DNA from: Dolomedes plantarius
Lineage: Eukaryota > Arthropoda > Arachnida > Araneae > Dolomedidae
Assembly: GCA_907164885.2 (NCBI GenBank)
Contig: OU015499.1
Span: 163,641,629-163,705,628, forward strand
DNA length: 64,000 nt
Reading direction: 5' to 3'
The translations under genes and the position numbers were made by a program. Position 1 is the stretch's first letter; every line of letters begins with the position of its first letter. The notes under the pieces were generated by a model, which worked only from the letters and a program-made list of their open reading frames with translations, did no database searches and was not told the origin of the DNA. Below are positions 46,101-58,801 of this stretch, piece by piece.

Positions 46101-49100
46101 ATTCAGTTCACAGATTTTTTTTTTCTGCTGTATATGCTGCTTGACCGAAATTGGATTATCTTTATCTAACACATGATTGGTGACTAAACGATTTTGTATT
46201 TTTATAGTTTTTATATTTTATTTAAGCTAAATATGTTTATACATATATATGAATAAGCTTACTATATTACTATATACTATATTTACATTCAACTGAAATA
46301 GATTGCACACATTTTTTGGAAGTGAGTAATTTGTATGATTTTTAAATCTGATTTCATTTAGTTTATATATTTCCTTTTTTCTTTATATATTTATAGATAG
46401 CATATTTATACATATATATAGCATAATATATTAATATATTAAATTTTAAAAAAATTTAATTAGATCGATAAATTTAAATTTATTTTTACTACATTTGTAG
46501 TGATTAAGTTTGTCAACTGAATATTGTATTAGAAAATTATTTTTACTTCGTAAAACGTTCTTAATTTTTTAAACTTTATTAAATTAAACTTAATAGTTAT
46601 ACTGTCTATTAGCAGTATTGTTTCTAAATATCAGGCTGCATTAGTTAGACTGTACAAGTCGGATTGCAAAATCGGCGATGAGCATGTTTTCTTTCAAGAA
46701 CGACGTTTTTTTCCATAATAAACTTCAATATTATTTTTTTAAAATCTTCACCGGATATTTATAAGTAAGTGTTATTTATTAATAAATTTCTTTATACTCT
46801 TATTTTATTGAAAAAGTTTAATAAAGAATCTGTGTTATCGAACGAGTAGCGCGAAGTGGTGGGGATTAAGAACCAGTCCTACTTACTTCCTGTGCGGAGG
46901 GCAGGGGTAAAGAACAATGGTGCCCAGGATAAAATTGGCTTGGCGAGGAACCGGGGCAATTGGGAAGCTGTTCCAATGTTTCTAACAAAGAAATTTTTAG
47001 AATACATGGTTCAGAGAAAATTAAATATTTTTATATATGTTACTCTAATGTGTAGAGTTTTGATGTGTTAAATAATTTAATCTTTCTTTAGAAAGAATTT
47101 CAGTTTTAAATATCAAGCATTACTTTTAACCATTCTGTTTGAAATACATTCATTTAAAATTTTAAACAAGCATAATATAATGAATGTTGTGCCTAAAATG
47201 ATGAATATTGAGGAGTATTGCATTTAATGCTATTACCTTTATCTTTGTTGTAATGAAAAATAAGAATGAAAGTTATTTACTAAATCTTGTCATGAAAATT
47301 TTTAACACTGAATAAATACAAAAACAAATAACTTTGAAAAAAATTATTTCAAACATAATTATAAATAAAAAAATCTCTGATAGAAGAATGATATGAGAAA
47401 GCTATCGCTAAACTGCAGATCGCTGCTCATGGTACCAAGCTGTAAAATCTCCCCAAGCTTAGTGTCAGTTCATTATTTACATAGAAAATTAAATTATTTA
47501 ATTAGTTGTATCTATAAGTTTCGCATGAAATTAAAAGTGTATATGGATTTTGATATACTTTTAAAAAATTTAATGCACATAAATGATAGTTTCTAAAATT
47601 CAATAAGATTTAGATGTTTTGACAATTTTCTAATATTTTACGCATGAAATTAAATTTAAAAATCACCAAACACATGAGTGTTGCAAAGAGTGCTGAATAT
47701 TTTATGGCCTCAAATTTGGCGATTACATAAGTATATACTTTGTTTATGTTCTCTTTCTCTTGGGTTGTAATCTTTATAATAAATATTTTTAAGATTTACT
47801 TTTATGGTTCAATAGGATGCAAACCTGATACAGCTAATCTTTGCACTTTGATCACCAAAGGTCAAACATTATATCTTAGAAATATGAGGTCTTTTTCAGT
47901 TTTAACTGATTTAATTTTAATGAGTTAAAACTGATCATTTAGATGTTTTCAGCCAATGAACTTTGAGATTAGCTTCAAATAATGAATTATACATTCAGTG
48001 AATGAAAATATTTTGAATTCCTTTTATAACATTTTTATTTCCCGCCTTTTCAAGGAATACCACCCAGATGAGAACTTAACCCTTGGTTATTCAAATCTGG
48101 TTTATAGGTCTTACCCAAGGTATGAGTGCATCTAGTACATCAGTTTCTCTTTGTCAGTGTTTTTAAAATCTAATTTTTCAAATAAAGATTCACGATTTAT
48201 GTTTGTAATTAATTTTGTTCTTAGTTTTATAAATTGATTTTTATGCTTTGTAAATATTTTACATTTAAATTTTTGTTCTAAAAAGACACTAGTAATGCTA
48301 TTGTCATTGTTTTTTTCATTCTTCTATATATGTTAAAATTATCTTGCTATAAACTTTTAATTTTACTTCATTTATTTTTTCACAATTTTAGTATTTTTAT
48401 GTTTTTTTCTCTTAAATTATTTACATCTTTATTTTCTAGTTTTTGAGATTTTTTAAAAGATAAAATTTTTGTATTTTGAATATATTGCTTCCCTATAATA
48501 TTTTCTACAACCTATTGATACATTTTGGTTGGTTTGCAAATATTTAGCTTGTTTTAATTATTTATTCCTGCTAAATGCTGTATTCAGTATTTCTTCCTTA
48601 AAATATTCTACAGTTCTTTATTGGCTTCTTATTGTTGAAATTTCACACAAATTGTTGAGTGTCAAGTAAAAAGTTTTAAAACAGTGTGAAATGGTATTTT
48701 CCTAAATTTCCCATTAGCGAACTCCACCTTGTGGAGTTTGACACCTTTTAGCCAAACGTCACAGGAAATGGAACTCTTTCCCGTATATTTTATCTTTTAC
48801 CGCGATTATTAACAGTTCGAAATCCTTTGTTTAACTCATAACCAGCAAAGTTGCTAAAAACATTCTCTGACTTGTATAATAAACTTATAAATTTAGGATA
48901 AAAATTGTAAACAAAATTATCAGATTGGCATTTTTTAGCAATCTCTAGAAATCATGGAATGTATATTTTTAATAGCACGCCAAAATCGACCAAAAAGTAG
49001 TAATCTACATATTTGATGAAAACAACAAACCATTTCTGAACACACAGTTTTTAACAGTTTAATAGTTATACGAATTGTATTAGAATTTAGCTTCACAGAC

Positions 49101-49560
49101 ACCAAAGAAAAAAAAAAGCGTAAAATGTAGAAAACATTAATATCATTTTCAACATCTTAACAAAACAGTTCTGTCATACACAATGCAGAAAAAGATACCT
49201 GTAAATTAAACTTACTTGGATAGCTGTTTATTTTTCCAGCACTATCTGAAGTGTTATTCAAGTCCGTGATCCATCCGAAAAGCTGTGAAAGTGTGTCGCC
49301 AAGGATACCACTTTTTACATTTAATTACTATGATTATGTAATGTTGAATTGAATTGAATTGAATTGAATAGAAAATTTGTGAGACTTATGCTACAGCCAG
49401 GCGGGCGGGTATGTAATGTTGAATGTAATAAGCAACATAAACAACGCGCTTACAAGATACCGTTGCCATTAAAACTACAAATAATGAAAAAGTCAGTTAC
49501 CTGTGATAAATCATTAATATCTGGTTCGAATTGAAAGTTGCGTATCTCCAAACCCAGGAA
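43139..49560. other. Long AT-rich non-coding part of unit B
   Basis: Colinear with copy A 17690-25545 without the 23.3-24.9 kb composite insertion. It includes the inverted repeat (about 43273-43487), a G-run near 45653-45665, the CG-richer blocks (45960-46040, 46850-46960) and the gaatt run (about 49346-49367). No gene is supported. Confidence 0.45.
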
Positions 49561-49677
49561 ATTTTTGACAGTATGTGGCAACTTGACGAAATGTCGGTTC
49601 CAAAGACTGGATCATGAAGATTTACAAACAAACACTGCGACCATTGGCAGCTCCAAAGGGGGATGGGGGGCGGATTA

Positions 49678-50587
49678 TTTGGATTTATTACAAGAAGAAA
49701 CATGTTCTCAAAAGGATTACGATGTTTAATTTCAAGCTGCAGAACACTATCAAGATAAATACATAATGTTTAAGACGAAATTTAAGAAATTACTTTCGAG
49801 TTCGAGTACTGGGAATGATACAAGTAGTGCAAGTACTATTTCTAGTAATCCGCAGCAAATCCAGTCAGCCCGATGTCGCACTATAGATTGCCTGAATTAG
49901 AGTTAAGAAAGTTTGGAGGTGATCCTAGGGAATGGCTTAGTTTCTGGACACAGTTCGAGAAAATTCATGAAAATCCCAAGTTAGATGACCGGGACAAGTT
50001 CCAGTACTTAATCCAAGCAACAATACCGAATTTCAAGCCTGGAGAAATAGTTGAAAGTTTCCCAGCGACGTCAATCAATAAATCGAAGGCCGTCGATTAT
50101 TTGAAATAAAGATTGTGGAAAAGAAAGTGTACTTATACAAGTTTACGTAAGAGACTTGCTTCGTCTAGTCATCAGTGAAAAAAAGAACATTGAATTATCT
50201 TCATTGTACGATAAACTGAAAACACAATTACGTGCTTTAGAATCTTTAGGACTTACGAAAGATAAGTTTGCAGATATACTGTTTCCATTAGTAGAATCAT
50301 GTTTATCTATGGACATTTTGCGTGCTTTAGAAGGAACCTGTGGACTAACATCGTCGGAAAAAGTAGGCAAACCTAATTTAGATTCTCTAATTGATTTTTT
50401 AAAGGTAGAAGTTGAAAGCGAACAGCGTATTAAAATTGCTCGAAATACTTTAGTTTCTGAGAAAGTAAATAAGCAATACGTTAAAAAGACAGATTTCAGT
50501 AATTCAGTTCCTACTGCTGCTGAACTATTTAATGCTAATAAGAAAGCATATTATAAAAATAAGGAGAGTTTAAAAAGTAGTGATTAA
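49678..50587 (+). pseudogene. BEL/Pao gag, copy C
   Basis: Starts LDLLQEETCSQKDYDV and stops at TAA 49727-49729, a lesion shared with copy B. A one-base loss near 49850 shifts the serine-rich part. The frame reopens at 49873-50109 (LPELELRKFGGDPREWLSFW) and 50156-50587 (NIELSSLYDKLKTQLRALES). The latter is nearly identical to copy B, including the stop before the zinc knuckles. Confidence 0.8.
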
Positions 50588-51163
50588 TGTATTTTTTGTA
50601 ACAAATCACATTTATCTGATAATTGCAATAACGTTAATGATATGTCTTTAGATGTTAAGAAAAATATTGTTAAGACGAAAGGTGCCTGTTTTGTATGCTT
50701 AAAGAAAGGCCATAGAGCATATAACTGTAGATCCACCCATAAGTGTATAATTTGTAAGAACAGATATTTTGCTATTTTATGTCCAGATTTGTCTTTACAG
50801 ACAGATAGTTCAAAGAAAGAGCAAGCTGCAAACGAAGCCAGCATTTCGGAAAATCAGAAAAGCGCAACGAGTAGTACCTTAAATAATAATGTAACTTTCT
50901 CAGATGTAATATTACAAACGTTAATAGTTAGATTGCAGAACGGCAATAGAGAATTCTTTGTACGTGCTATTATTGATACGGGTAGTATGAAATCTTACAC
51001 AGGTAATGATGTTGCAGAATATATAAAGTATCAAGTTTTGAAAAAACTTAAACTTAAGCAATATCTTTTTGCTCTGTTGAGACTGGTGAAAGTGTCCATA
51101 GTCAATATCTCGTTGAATTGGGCAATCCCGATAAAAGTTATCAGTGTAAATTTGAAGCACTAA
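50588..51163 (+). pseudogene. BEL/Pao zinc knuckles and protease, copy C
   Basis: CFVCLKKGHRAYNC, HKCIICKNRYFAILC and the protease segment FFVRAIIDTGSMKSY. Here the catalytic D-T-G is intact, unlike HTG in copy B. The frame stops at 51161-51163, and the region up to the RT (51200-51610) is split over several frames. Confidence 0.8.
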
Positions 51164-51613
51164 ACCAGCCTCGCATTTCTTCTAAAATTGATTAAATCCC
51201 TCCTGGCCCCTAGGTTAAAGAACTCAAACTGCATGATATACAGATATGGGATTTTGAAGGAAATTCATTTAATGTAAATAAAGAAATAAAATTGTTAATT
51301 GGGGCTGATGCTGTAGGAAAATTATTCACTGGTAAAATTAAGGCTCTAAAGACGGGACCTGTAGCTATCGAACCTTTGCTAGTATGGACATTAATGGGGA
51401 AATTCCTGCCATTCAACAAGATGAATCGCATGCTTCTTTATTTATTTCATCTCTTCTAGTAAAAGAGCAGTGTATTTCTGACCTCTGGAAATTGGATGTT
51501 TTAGGTATTTTACAGTATATAACGCTTAAACAAAAACTCAAACACGGCTAGACGAGGAAGCCCTGAACTACTTTAACAGTACTACAGATGTCGATTGTGA
51601 AGGCAGGTATCAA

Positions 51614-52540
51614 GTGGCTTTTCCGTGGGTCGTAAATAATTCGCTATTGCCAGACCATCGGAATTTAGCAGAAAAGTGCCTGCGAAGCACAAAACGGAAG
51701 TTAACATCTGCAGGAAATATCGTGAAGTGTTTGATGACTGATTGTGTCTGGGTATTTTCGAAGAAGTGCAGGATGCTAAAAGAAAAGGCGTTCACTATTT
51801 TCCTCACAGGCCGGTTATAAAGGAAAATAGCACGACCAAAATTAGACCTGTTTTTAATGCGTCTGCATGTACGGTCGGTTTCCCATTTTTGAATGATTGT
51901 TTGGCTACAGGACCTAACTTAATTGAAATTTTACCCTCAGTTCTTAATAGATTTCGGAAAAATTACGTGCTTATAAGTCTGATATAGAAAAAACTTTCTT
52001 GAAAATCGCTATAAGGGAAAAAGACAGGGAATTTTTAAGATTTCTCTGGTCGGATAATGAGGATTTAGTAAAAATTAAGATATATCGGCATCGTAGAGTT
52101 GTTTTTGGTATTACCTCTAGTCCCTTTTTATTAGCTGCAACACTGCAATTTCATTTCAACAGAGTTCCCAACAAGTTAAGTTCAACAGCTGACATATTAA
52201 TGAAGTCATTTTACGTAGATATTTGTGTAGCAAGTTTAAATTCTGTTGAAGAGTTAGAAGAATTTATTTTGAAATCGCAGGTAATAATGTCTTCAGGACA
52301 CTTTAACTTAAGAGGGTGGCAATCAAATTTGCCTAATAGATTGGTTGATGCTTCAGCGGAAAACAAAACAGTGCCAGTTTTAGGTCTTTGTGGAATACTG
52401 ATAGCGATACATTGTCATGTAAATTCGATGGAGCAAACAATACAATTGAATCAGTGACCAAAAGATTAGTTTTAGCTATAGCTCATCAGGTGTTTCATAC
52501 TATAGGTTATAATGCTCCTGTAATGTTGATACCGAAAAGT
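51614..52540 (+). pseudogene. BEL/Pao reverse transcriptase, copy C
   Basis: RT in three frames. The first (51614-51820) ends after a loss near 51724-51740 relative to copy B. The second (51742-51987) has HRPVIKENSTTKIRPVFNAS. The third (51999-52457) has VVFGITSSPFLLAATLQFHF, then the catalytic box as YVDI. The second aspartate is absent, as in copy B, so this change predates the B/C split. Confidence 0.83.
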
Positions 52541-52559
52541 TAAATCCTTCAATGATTTT

Positions 52560-53885
52560 ACAGGAAACATGGAGTTTAAAGCTTAAATGGGATGATGTGT
52601 TGCTAGATGATTTTGCGAAAAAATTCAAATCATGGTATAATTGTCTTATAGGCATTCTGAAATAAGACTGCCAAGATGGTTTAACATTAGATCACGAGAT
52701 GAATCATTAAGCTTGCACATATTTTGCGACGCTAGCCAACGAGCATATGCTACCTGCGCGTTTATACGGGTAGATGATAACAATAGGGTTTCTGTCAATT
52801 TGATACATGCGCGAAGTCGAGTAGCCCCTTTAAAGTCCATGACGATTCCTCGACTTGAGCTTCTAGCATGTTTAATTGGCGCTAGACTATTGACATCTAT
52901 CTTAAACGATTTAAGCATGTCAAAAATAGACATTTATTGCTGGCCAGATTCCTCTACCGTTTTATGTTGGATACGTAATGATCAAAGTTGGGGTACCTTT
53001 GTCCATAACCGTGTACAGGAAATACGGTCTGCTACGACTCCCACACAATAGCGTCACATCCCTGGAGCATTTAATCCTGCTGATACTGCTTCAAGATGAT
53101 GTTCCGTAGATCAGTTAATAGAATGGCGATGGTGGGAGGGACATGAATGGTTATACGAAAAAGGGGAAAATTGGCCCATATCACAAGAGATCCCAGATGA
53201 GGATTTGTTCAATTCAGAAAGGCATAAAACAATTATAACTACAAAAAGTAACACTCCTATGCACACTAATTGGTACTTCCAATATTTTTCATCATATCAA
53301 AAAATTGTACGTATGATACGATGGAATTTTCGGTTTTTCGATAATTCGAAGAAATTTAACATTGTTAAGACACCAGACTTTTCATTCCTCGAAATTAAAA
53401 GGGCTGAAAGAAAATTTATTTTGTTAGTTCAAAAGGAAGCATTCACTGGTCATTCCGATGCAAGAATTCCTAATTTGAGACCAGTTGTCGATGAATTTGG
53501 TATTTTAATAATGAAAACTAAGATCATGTATCGATGTGATAATATCAATTTCAAATTCCCAATTATCTTGCGTCAACAAACCATTCGCCATAAGAGAAGC
53601 AAACCGTTGACTGTGGGTGATGTAGTGTTTCTTGGAAGTCACGTAAAGAAACGAGCGTACTGGTCATTGGCCCAAGTGAAAGAGTTTATTCCCGGTAAAG
53701 ATGGCGAACCCCGAGTTGCGCGTATTAAGACTGACTGTGGAGAACTTGTAAGACCTGTGCAGAAACTATACAACTTGGAACTCCACAACCCACTCCCAGG
53801 TTCTGATGATTCTGGAAAAAATTTAGTGACTCGGACCAGAACAGGCAGAAAAGTGACTGTTCCAGAACGGTTGATGTATACTTGA
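52560..53885 (+). pseudogene. BEL/Pao RNase H and integrase ends, copy C
   Basis: RNase H at 52641-53051 is well preserved (IFCDASQRAYATCAFIRV, IPRLELLACL, CWPDSSTVLCWIR) and ends at the TAG shared with copy B. From 53205 to 53885 one open frame fuses the integrase N-terminal region (VVDEFGILIMKTKIMYRCDN) directly to the C-terminal domain (VGDVVFLGSHVKKRAYWSLA, RPVQKLYNLELHNPLPGS). The catalytic core of roughly 300 residues is absent at the join near 53575. Copy A has the same join, so the deletion is older than the array. Confidence 0.82.
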
Positions 53886-54041
53886 TTTATTAACATGTTT
53901 ATCACTTTTTAAAGTAATTTGTTTATACTAATTTTAAGTGTTTGAATATTTGAATTTATATGTTTTAATAAGTTTATTAAGTATTTTATTCTATTTAGTG
54001 TTTTGAGTAACATTTCAGAAAGTACTCAAAAGAGGGGACTA

Positions 54042-54255
54042 TGTGGCAACTTAGTATGTCTAAATAATTAGAATAAGATGTAAATCGCATGCGTCAGACC
54101 TCTAGTTGCACTGTTTTTAAGAAGCAGCAACTTGTTTTGTAACGCCGCTATGGGGAAATTTTAAATGTGTATAGAATTCCAATAAACCGGTGTATTTTAA
54201 GGAGCGAGTATTTCTTACCTGGAATCTCTTTTACGCACGGTGTTCGTCACGAAAC
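54042..54255 (+). repeat. BEL/Pao 3' LTR, copy C
   Basis: Starts TGTGGCAACTTAGTATG right after the polypurine tract, with AATAAA near 54182-54187. The end is assigned by comparison with copy A. Confidence 0.65.
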
Positions 54256-57005
54256 CAAATGCAAAAATGCATGGGCATGGACATTACCTCACGTCGTTTA
54301 TTTTTTTTTACAGTCACGGAAGAAAACATGTATGTAGCATTCTGAATTTCCATGTAATTAATAATTCTTGCATTAATAAAAACAAATGCTATTAAAGTCA
54401 AAATAAGTTATAAAAAAAAACCTCAAAAGTGAAAAATTAAATTTTATTTGTTTTAATTTTTTTCCCTTTCAATACAAAAATGTGACTTGCAAGATATTTT
54501 TGTTTTTCAGAACAACCAACAAAATGTAAAATTAAATAAAACATCAAATAAACTAGTGTAAAAAATAACAGAAAACTAACTTGGTTCATACACCAAGAAA
54601 TAATTTTAAATTATTGTAATTTTATAGTGCATAAAATGGAAGATAAACCAAGTTAATTTTCCATTATATAAAACAGCATATTAAGCATCATTCATCATTC
54701 TAGCAGCTGTTTTGGAAAAACACAAATATTCTGTCCATATTTCCCTTTGAATTGATCGATAACAGCAATGAGCTGGTATAAAGTTTAAAGGAGTTCTTAA
54801 AATTTTACATTTTTTAGTTTTATTACTTTCTCTATCTTCATATAGATCGCACTACCGTTTTCGCATACAAGCATAGCTTTATTTTCCATAGCTGTGATTT
54901 CTTGGCAATTTTTCAACTTTTTTTTCGCCTTTTTCAAAATTTATTTTAAATTTGTACGCATTTTAACTTTTGTTAATCGTATTTTCACCGTGGCTTTATG
55001 TCAAATGTGTTGTACTTATCCTCAAATTTCGTGTTTGTCCCATAACAGTGTAAAAGCCTTTTATCGGCTAGGAATCTAATGCTATTTCCTATATTAAGTA
55101 TTTTAGCATAGAGCATAATAGTATATTATTATAAATTAAAGACTGAAATCATCATGAGCGCATTTACTCCATAAAAGCGATAACAAAGTCCGTTGAGTTG
55201 CGTTTTCTACTCATTCCTTCCCAGGCGACTTCGACTGATATTACAATCACCTAGCATTCCCTTTTTATACGAGTCTCAACCAGAAGCGACAAATGCATGA
55301 CGTCATAGCTGATTTACATAAAACTGTTAGTTGTTCATAAAAATTGTCCACTTAGTGTAAACTATGATTTCTTTATTCTAGGGAAACCTATGTTACACTT
55401 TCACCTAGCTGTAATGTTGCGGAATGAGAGAAAAACGAATTTTAAAGTTTATTAAGTGTTTGTACGGAAATACAAATACGTTTGTAAGTGTGTTTCATAA
55501 AGCACTAATGTTAGCGAAAGAAACCTGATGTCTTCAAGAAGAAATCACAGATATTTTGGTCTTTCAGGAATTTCAAGAAAACTTCAATGCAGTTCGCACA
55601 TGCTATTACTTCAAGTCGATAATATTCATCAAATATTCAAGACCTGGTTATGATTCTAGAAAATATATCCGTTAAGCATTATATTTTCCAGCATATCCGC
55701 ATAATAAATCCGATATTAAGTAAAATATCAAGAAAGCTTGTGTGATCCAAAACCAACTCCAAAGCAGTCAAAATAAATAATATTAAATTAAAGATTCGAA
55801 ATCGAATTGTTTGCATTTCTGCTATCAAATGCACATAAATTTTTTAAATTAATCTTTTTGAATTTATGTAAATTCTCTATTGCTGAAATTAATTCGTTTT
55901 CGCATGATCGATCCGAATCACGAAATTTCACTGTCATTTGTTAGCAATTTTCATAGTTCAGAACATTTCTTCTATGATCTAAAATCACACTTTTTCATGA
56001 GTTCACAGCAAAGTGCATTTTCTGTACTGCTACTGACTAATTTTCCTAACGTGTTTATTTGAGGTACAGCTGGAAAACGTAATCTAGACAAAATTCAGAT
56101 GGCCAAGCCATGCGAGTGTGTTTATCGATAATTCCCATGGAAGCAAACAAAATGACAGTGACCATGCTTACGTCCCGATTTACCTTCAAATCTAATATGG
56201 ACATGCACACCAGCAAACTTTCTTGCCTATCTGTAAACCGTGCCTAGGATCTCTTCATCGTACTGATCATTGGCCTGCAAGGTAGACCAAGAACTTGCTT
56301 ACGATTCCTGGCCAGAGAGAATGGTGTTATTTTCGAAATTGTTCATATTTACATTAGATCCACTGGCGGTGTTTTCGCTTGAATTAAGAGTCCAGGATAA
56401 TCTTTTAACCAACAGTTTGAAATTAATATTGAAGTAGTAGTTTAATCGGGACGCTCAAAGTAAATATGGTCTCTGTCATCGCATTTGATTCCATGGGAAT
56501 AATAGATTACCCCACTAACAATGTACGGCTGCAGGAATTTCGTCTGGGTAATAAATAGCCATTGATCTGCAGAAATATGTCGCGAAGAAAAACTTGGTTA
56601 CATTGAAAACGCTGTAAGTTCATTTTAAGTTGCGAAATTTTTCTACTCCGTGTATTTATGAAAATCTCTGAGATCAAGAATTCGAATTCTCGTCTTTGGC
56701 CTTTACCAGATCACTCCGGCGAGATGAACAAATCCGAAGTCGTTAGAGCAGCCCCTTACATTCTCCCCAACCTATATTCCCACCCTGCGAAAACAAAAAA
56801 AGATTTTTCTTTTTTTAAATTCTACTGAGCCGGAGTGTTATCCGCACATTTACTCTTCATTTAATTTTTCCGGTGATGCTGATTTACTCTTCCATTTCTT
56901 AAAAGAGACGAACGCCGTATTGTCTTCAGTCTGCATGGCGTAATAGGGATCGACACTCCCCCACCCCCACTAATCTGTCAGCATGCTGACCACGAAACCA
57001 TACCA
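54256..57005. other. Non-coding part of unit C between BEL and SINE
   Basis: Colinear with copy B, but about 560 bp is missing at 55183 (ccataaaagcgat joins aacaaagtccgttgag). The CRE TGACGTCA near 55299 is kept. No gene is supported. Confidence 0.45.
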
Positions 57006-57340
57006 GTGGTGGGTGGGATCTCAAAAAGCGAAATCCGACCTTAATAACTAATTGATGGCACAACAGTCCGAGTTGCTTTTCAAGACTGTGGACCAAGACT
57101 TGCGGTGCCCATCTCCGCTTTCATGACCGTGGGCTTGGGGTGCCACACAACATATGTTCCGGTCAGGTGGTCAACCTGAGGTGGGGTCCCCAAAGTTACT
57201 TCCCAAGAATGCTTGGTCCTCATTTTATCGACCCATTCAAGGGAATAAAAGCTGAATCGACCTTGCCCAATTGCAGGCTAGAAACCTGAACCCGTGGTAT
57301 GGCAGCTTCAAGCTTTTAACCACTACGCCGCCGGGCGTTC
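57006..57340 (-). mobile_element. tRNA-derived SINE (family 1), copy C
   Basis: Same insertion as in copies A and B. The minus-strand box A region is TGGCGGCGTAGTGGTTAAAA-like: one base change (gccgccgg) next to box A, near 57317-57333. The 3' end is uncertain. Confidence 0.65.
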
Positions 57341-58660
57341 CTACCTTAATACAGTTTTGACAAAAATTTTCGATTCAAAATATTTTAAACTTCTCAAAAA
57401 TTGCGAGGTAAAAGTCCTGTTAATGAATCCGCTTCTACTTCACTTAAATGCATCTCTTTTAATACCTAATGTCCCCATTATATCCACACTTTGTTTTGAC
57501 GTGCAGTTTGAAAAACATTCGTTTAAATCTTTTACAAACACAGAAGTATTATCCTCAAACGAATCGAGGTTCGTTAAATTTTAGAAATTTCTCCAAAGGC
57601 GATAGTATTTTTCTTTAGACCATGTAGGTTCTGCAAATTAAATTTTTCTAACTGATTCTCCACATTCTTTATGAAATTTCGATACACTCGCAATTTCGCG
57701 CACGAGATAAAATTTAATTGGATTAAGATACAAAATTTACCGCATATGTTAGCTCCCCAGATAATAACTAACCAAAAAAATTCATTGAACCTTATTTTAA
57801 TACTAATATCAGCCTTCTAATTATAATGAGAAACGTCACTTCCAATGGTTTCCTCTTTTATCACCGGTGCCACTTTCGGAGTGAAAGCAGATAATCACAT
57901 TTCCTTTCTGAAAATCTTGCGAGACTCAATAAAGACACCATTATTACAACAGACGATACTACTGGTGTAATTTATAAAGTATACAGTTTTTAGGAGTTGA
58001 GCTCAAAATTAAAATTATACAATATTTCACACGTAAAAATTCCAGACAATATTTAATATTAAAGTAAACTTAGATGCTCAACGCTTTAAATACTACTTTG
58101 GCTTACAAATTACAAAAAAACCCTTCTAATAAAATAAAAAAAGGTTAATTCATTTAAAAAATTAAAACAGAGGCAAAAGAAAAAATAATTCAGTCAACTT
58201 CTAAGCCATAAAATATTTATTGATATATCATTATACATATTTATCAGTTATATCTTAAAAATTATAATTTCAATTTACCAGAAGTATTACATAAATGACA
58301 TTTCATAACACCCTTTCCTGCACTGAAAACAGTTATAATGACAGGAATTTTTACTTCAATCACTTTGGGAGTCATGAATCGCATCAAAGATCGTAGGCCA
58401 CGGCAGATATCGTATTGATATATTTCGAAAATATTTCCAAAGAAGAATGTCGCAAAACACTAAATTGCAAAATATATTTAAATATTATAGCTCCTATAAA
58501 TAAAGAACCTCAAACCCGAATTAGAATTCGATTTTTAAGGACATTGTTCACACGGTGAGACAAATATACTTCTTCACTCCCGATCGTAGTTATACATCAC
58601 TGAATGGACAGGGAGATTCGCTTTTCATCTGTTCACAAACGATAAACGTATTCCCCATAA
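57341..58660. other. Non-coding 3' flank of the zinc-finger gene, copy C
   Basis: Colinear with the other copies, with the minus-strand AATAAA at 58216-58221. No gene. Confidence 0.4.
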
Positions 58661-58801
58661 CCTGCAGATGAAAGAGGATTTCTTTTTAAATAACTCTCTA
58701 CAGAAAATCTTTTCTTACATATACGTTCCATCGAAAGTTCTCTCTTTTCTACGGGTACGGGAATGTATATTTAATTTACTCCACCCGGAAAATCTTTTTT
58801 T

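Larger units (their letters stand above)
25546..49560. repeat. Tandem array unit, copy B
   Basis: Second copy, colinear with copy A apart from indels. It holds a longer BEL element with gag, protease, reverse transcriptase and RNase H remnants but almost no integrase. It also has a 12-finger zinc-finger pseudogene, Copia remnants, the Tigger/hAT/SINE nest and the uncharacterised DNA transposon. It lacks the composite insertion seen at 23.3-24.9 kb in copy A. The zinc-finger ATG anchors are 10535 (A), 36090 (B) and 60183 (C). Confidence 0.93.
49561..54255 (+). mobile_element. BEL/Pao retrotransposon, copy C (least deleted)
   Basis: Contains gag, nucleocapsid, protease, RT, RNase H, both ends of integrase, polypurine tract (aaaagaggggac, before 54042) and a full 3' LTR. 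The integrase catalytic core is missing exactly as in copy A. At about 49575 tgtggcaacttgac repeats the LTR start, as in copy B, with no LTR body behind it. Multiple stops and frameshifts; inactive. Confidence 0.88.
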
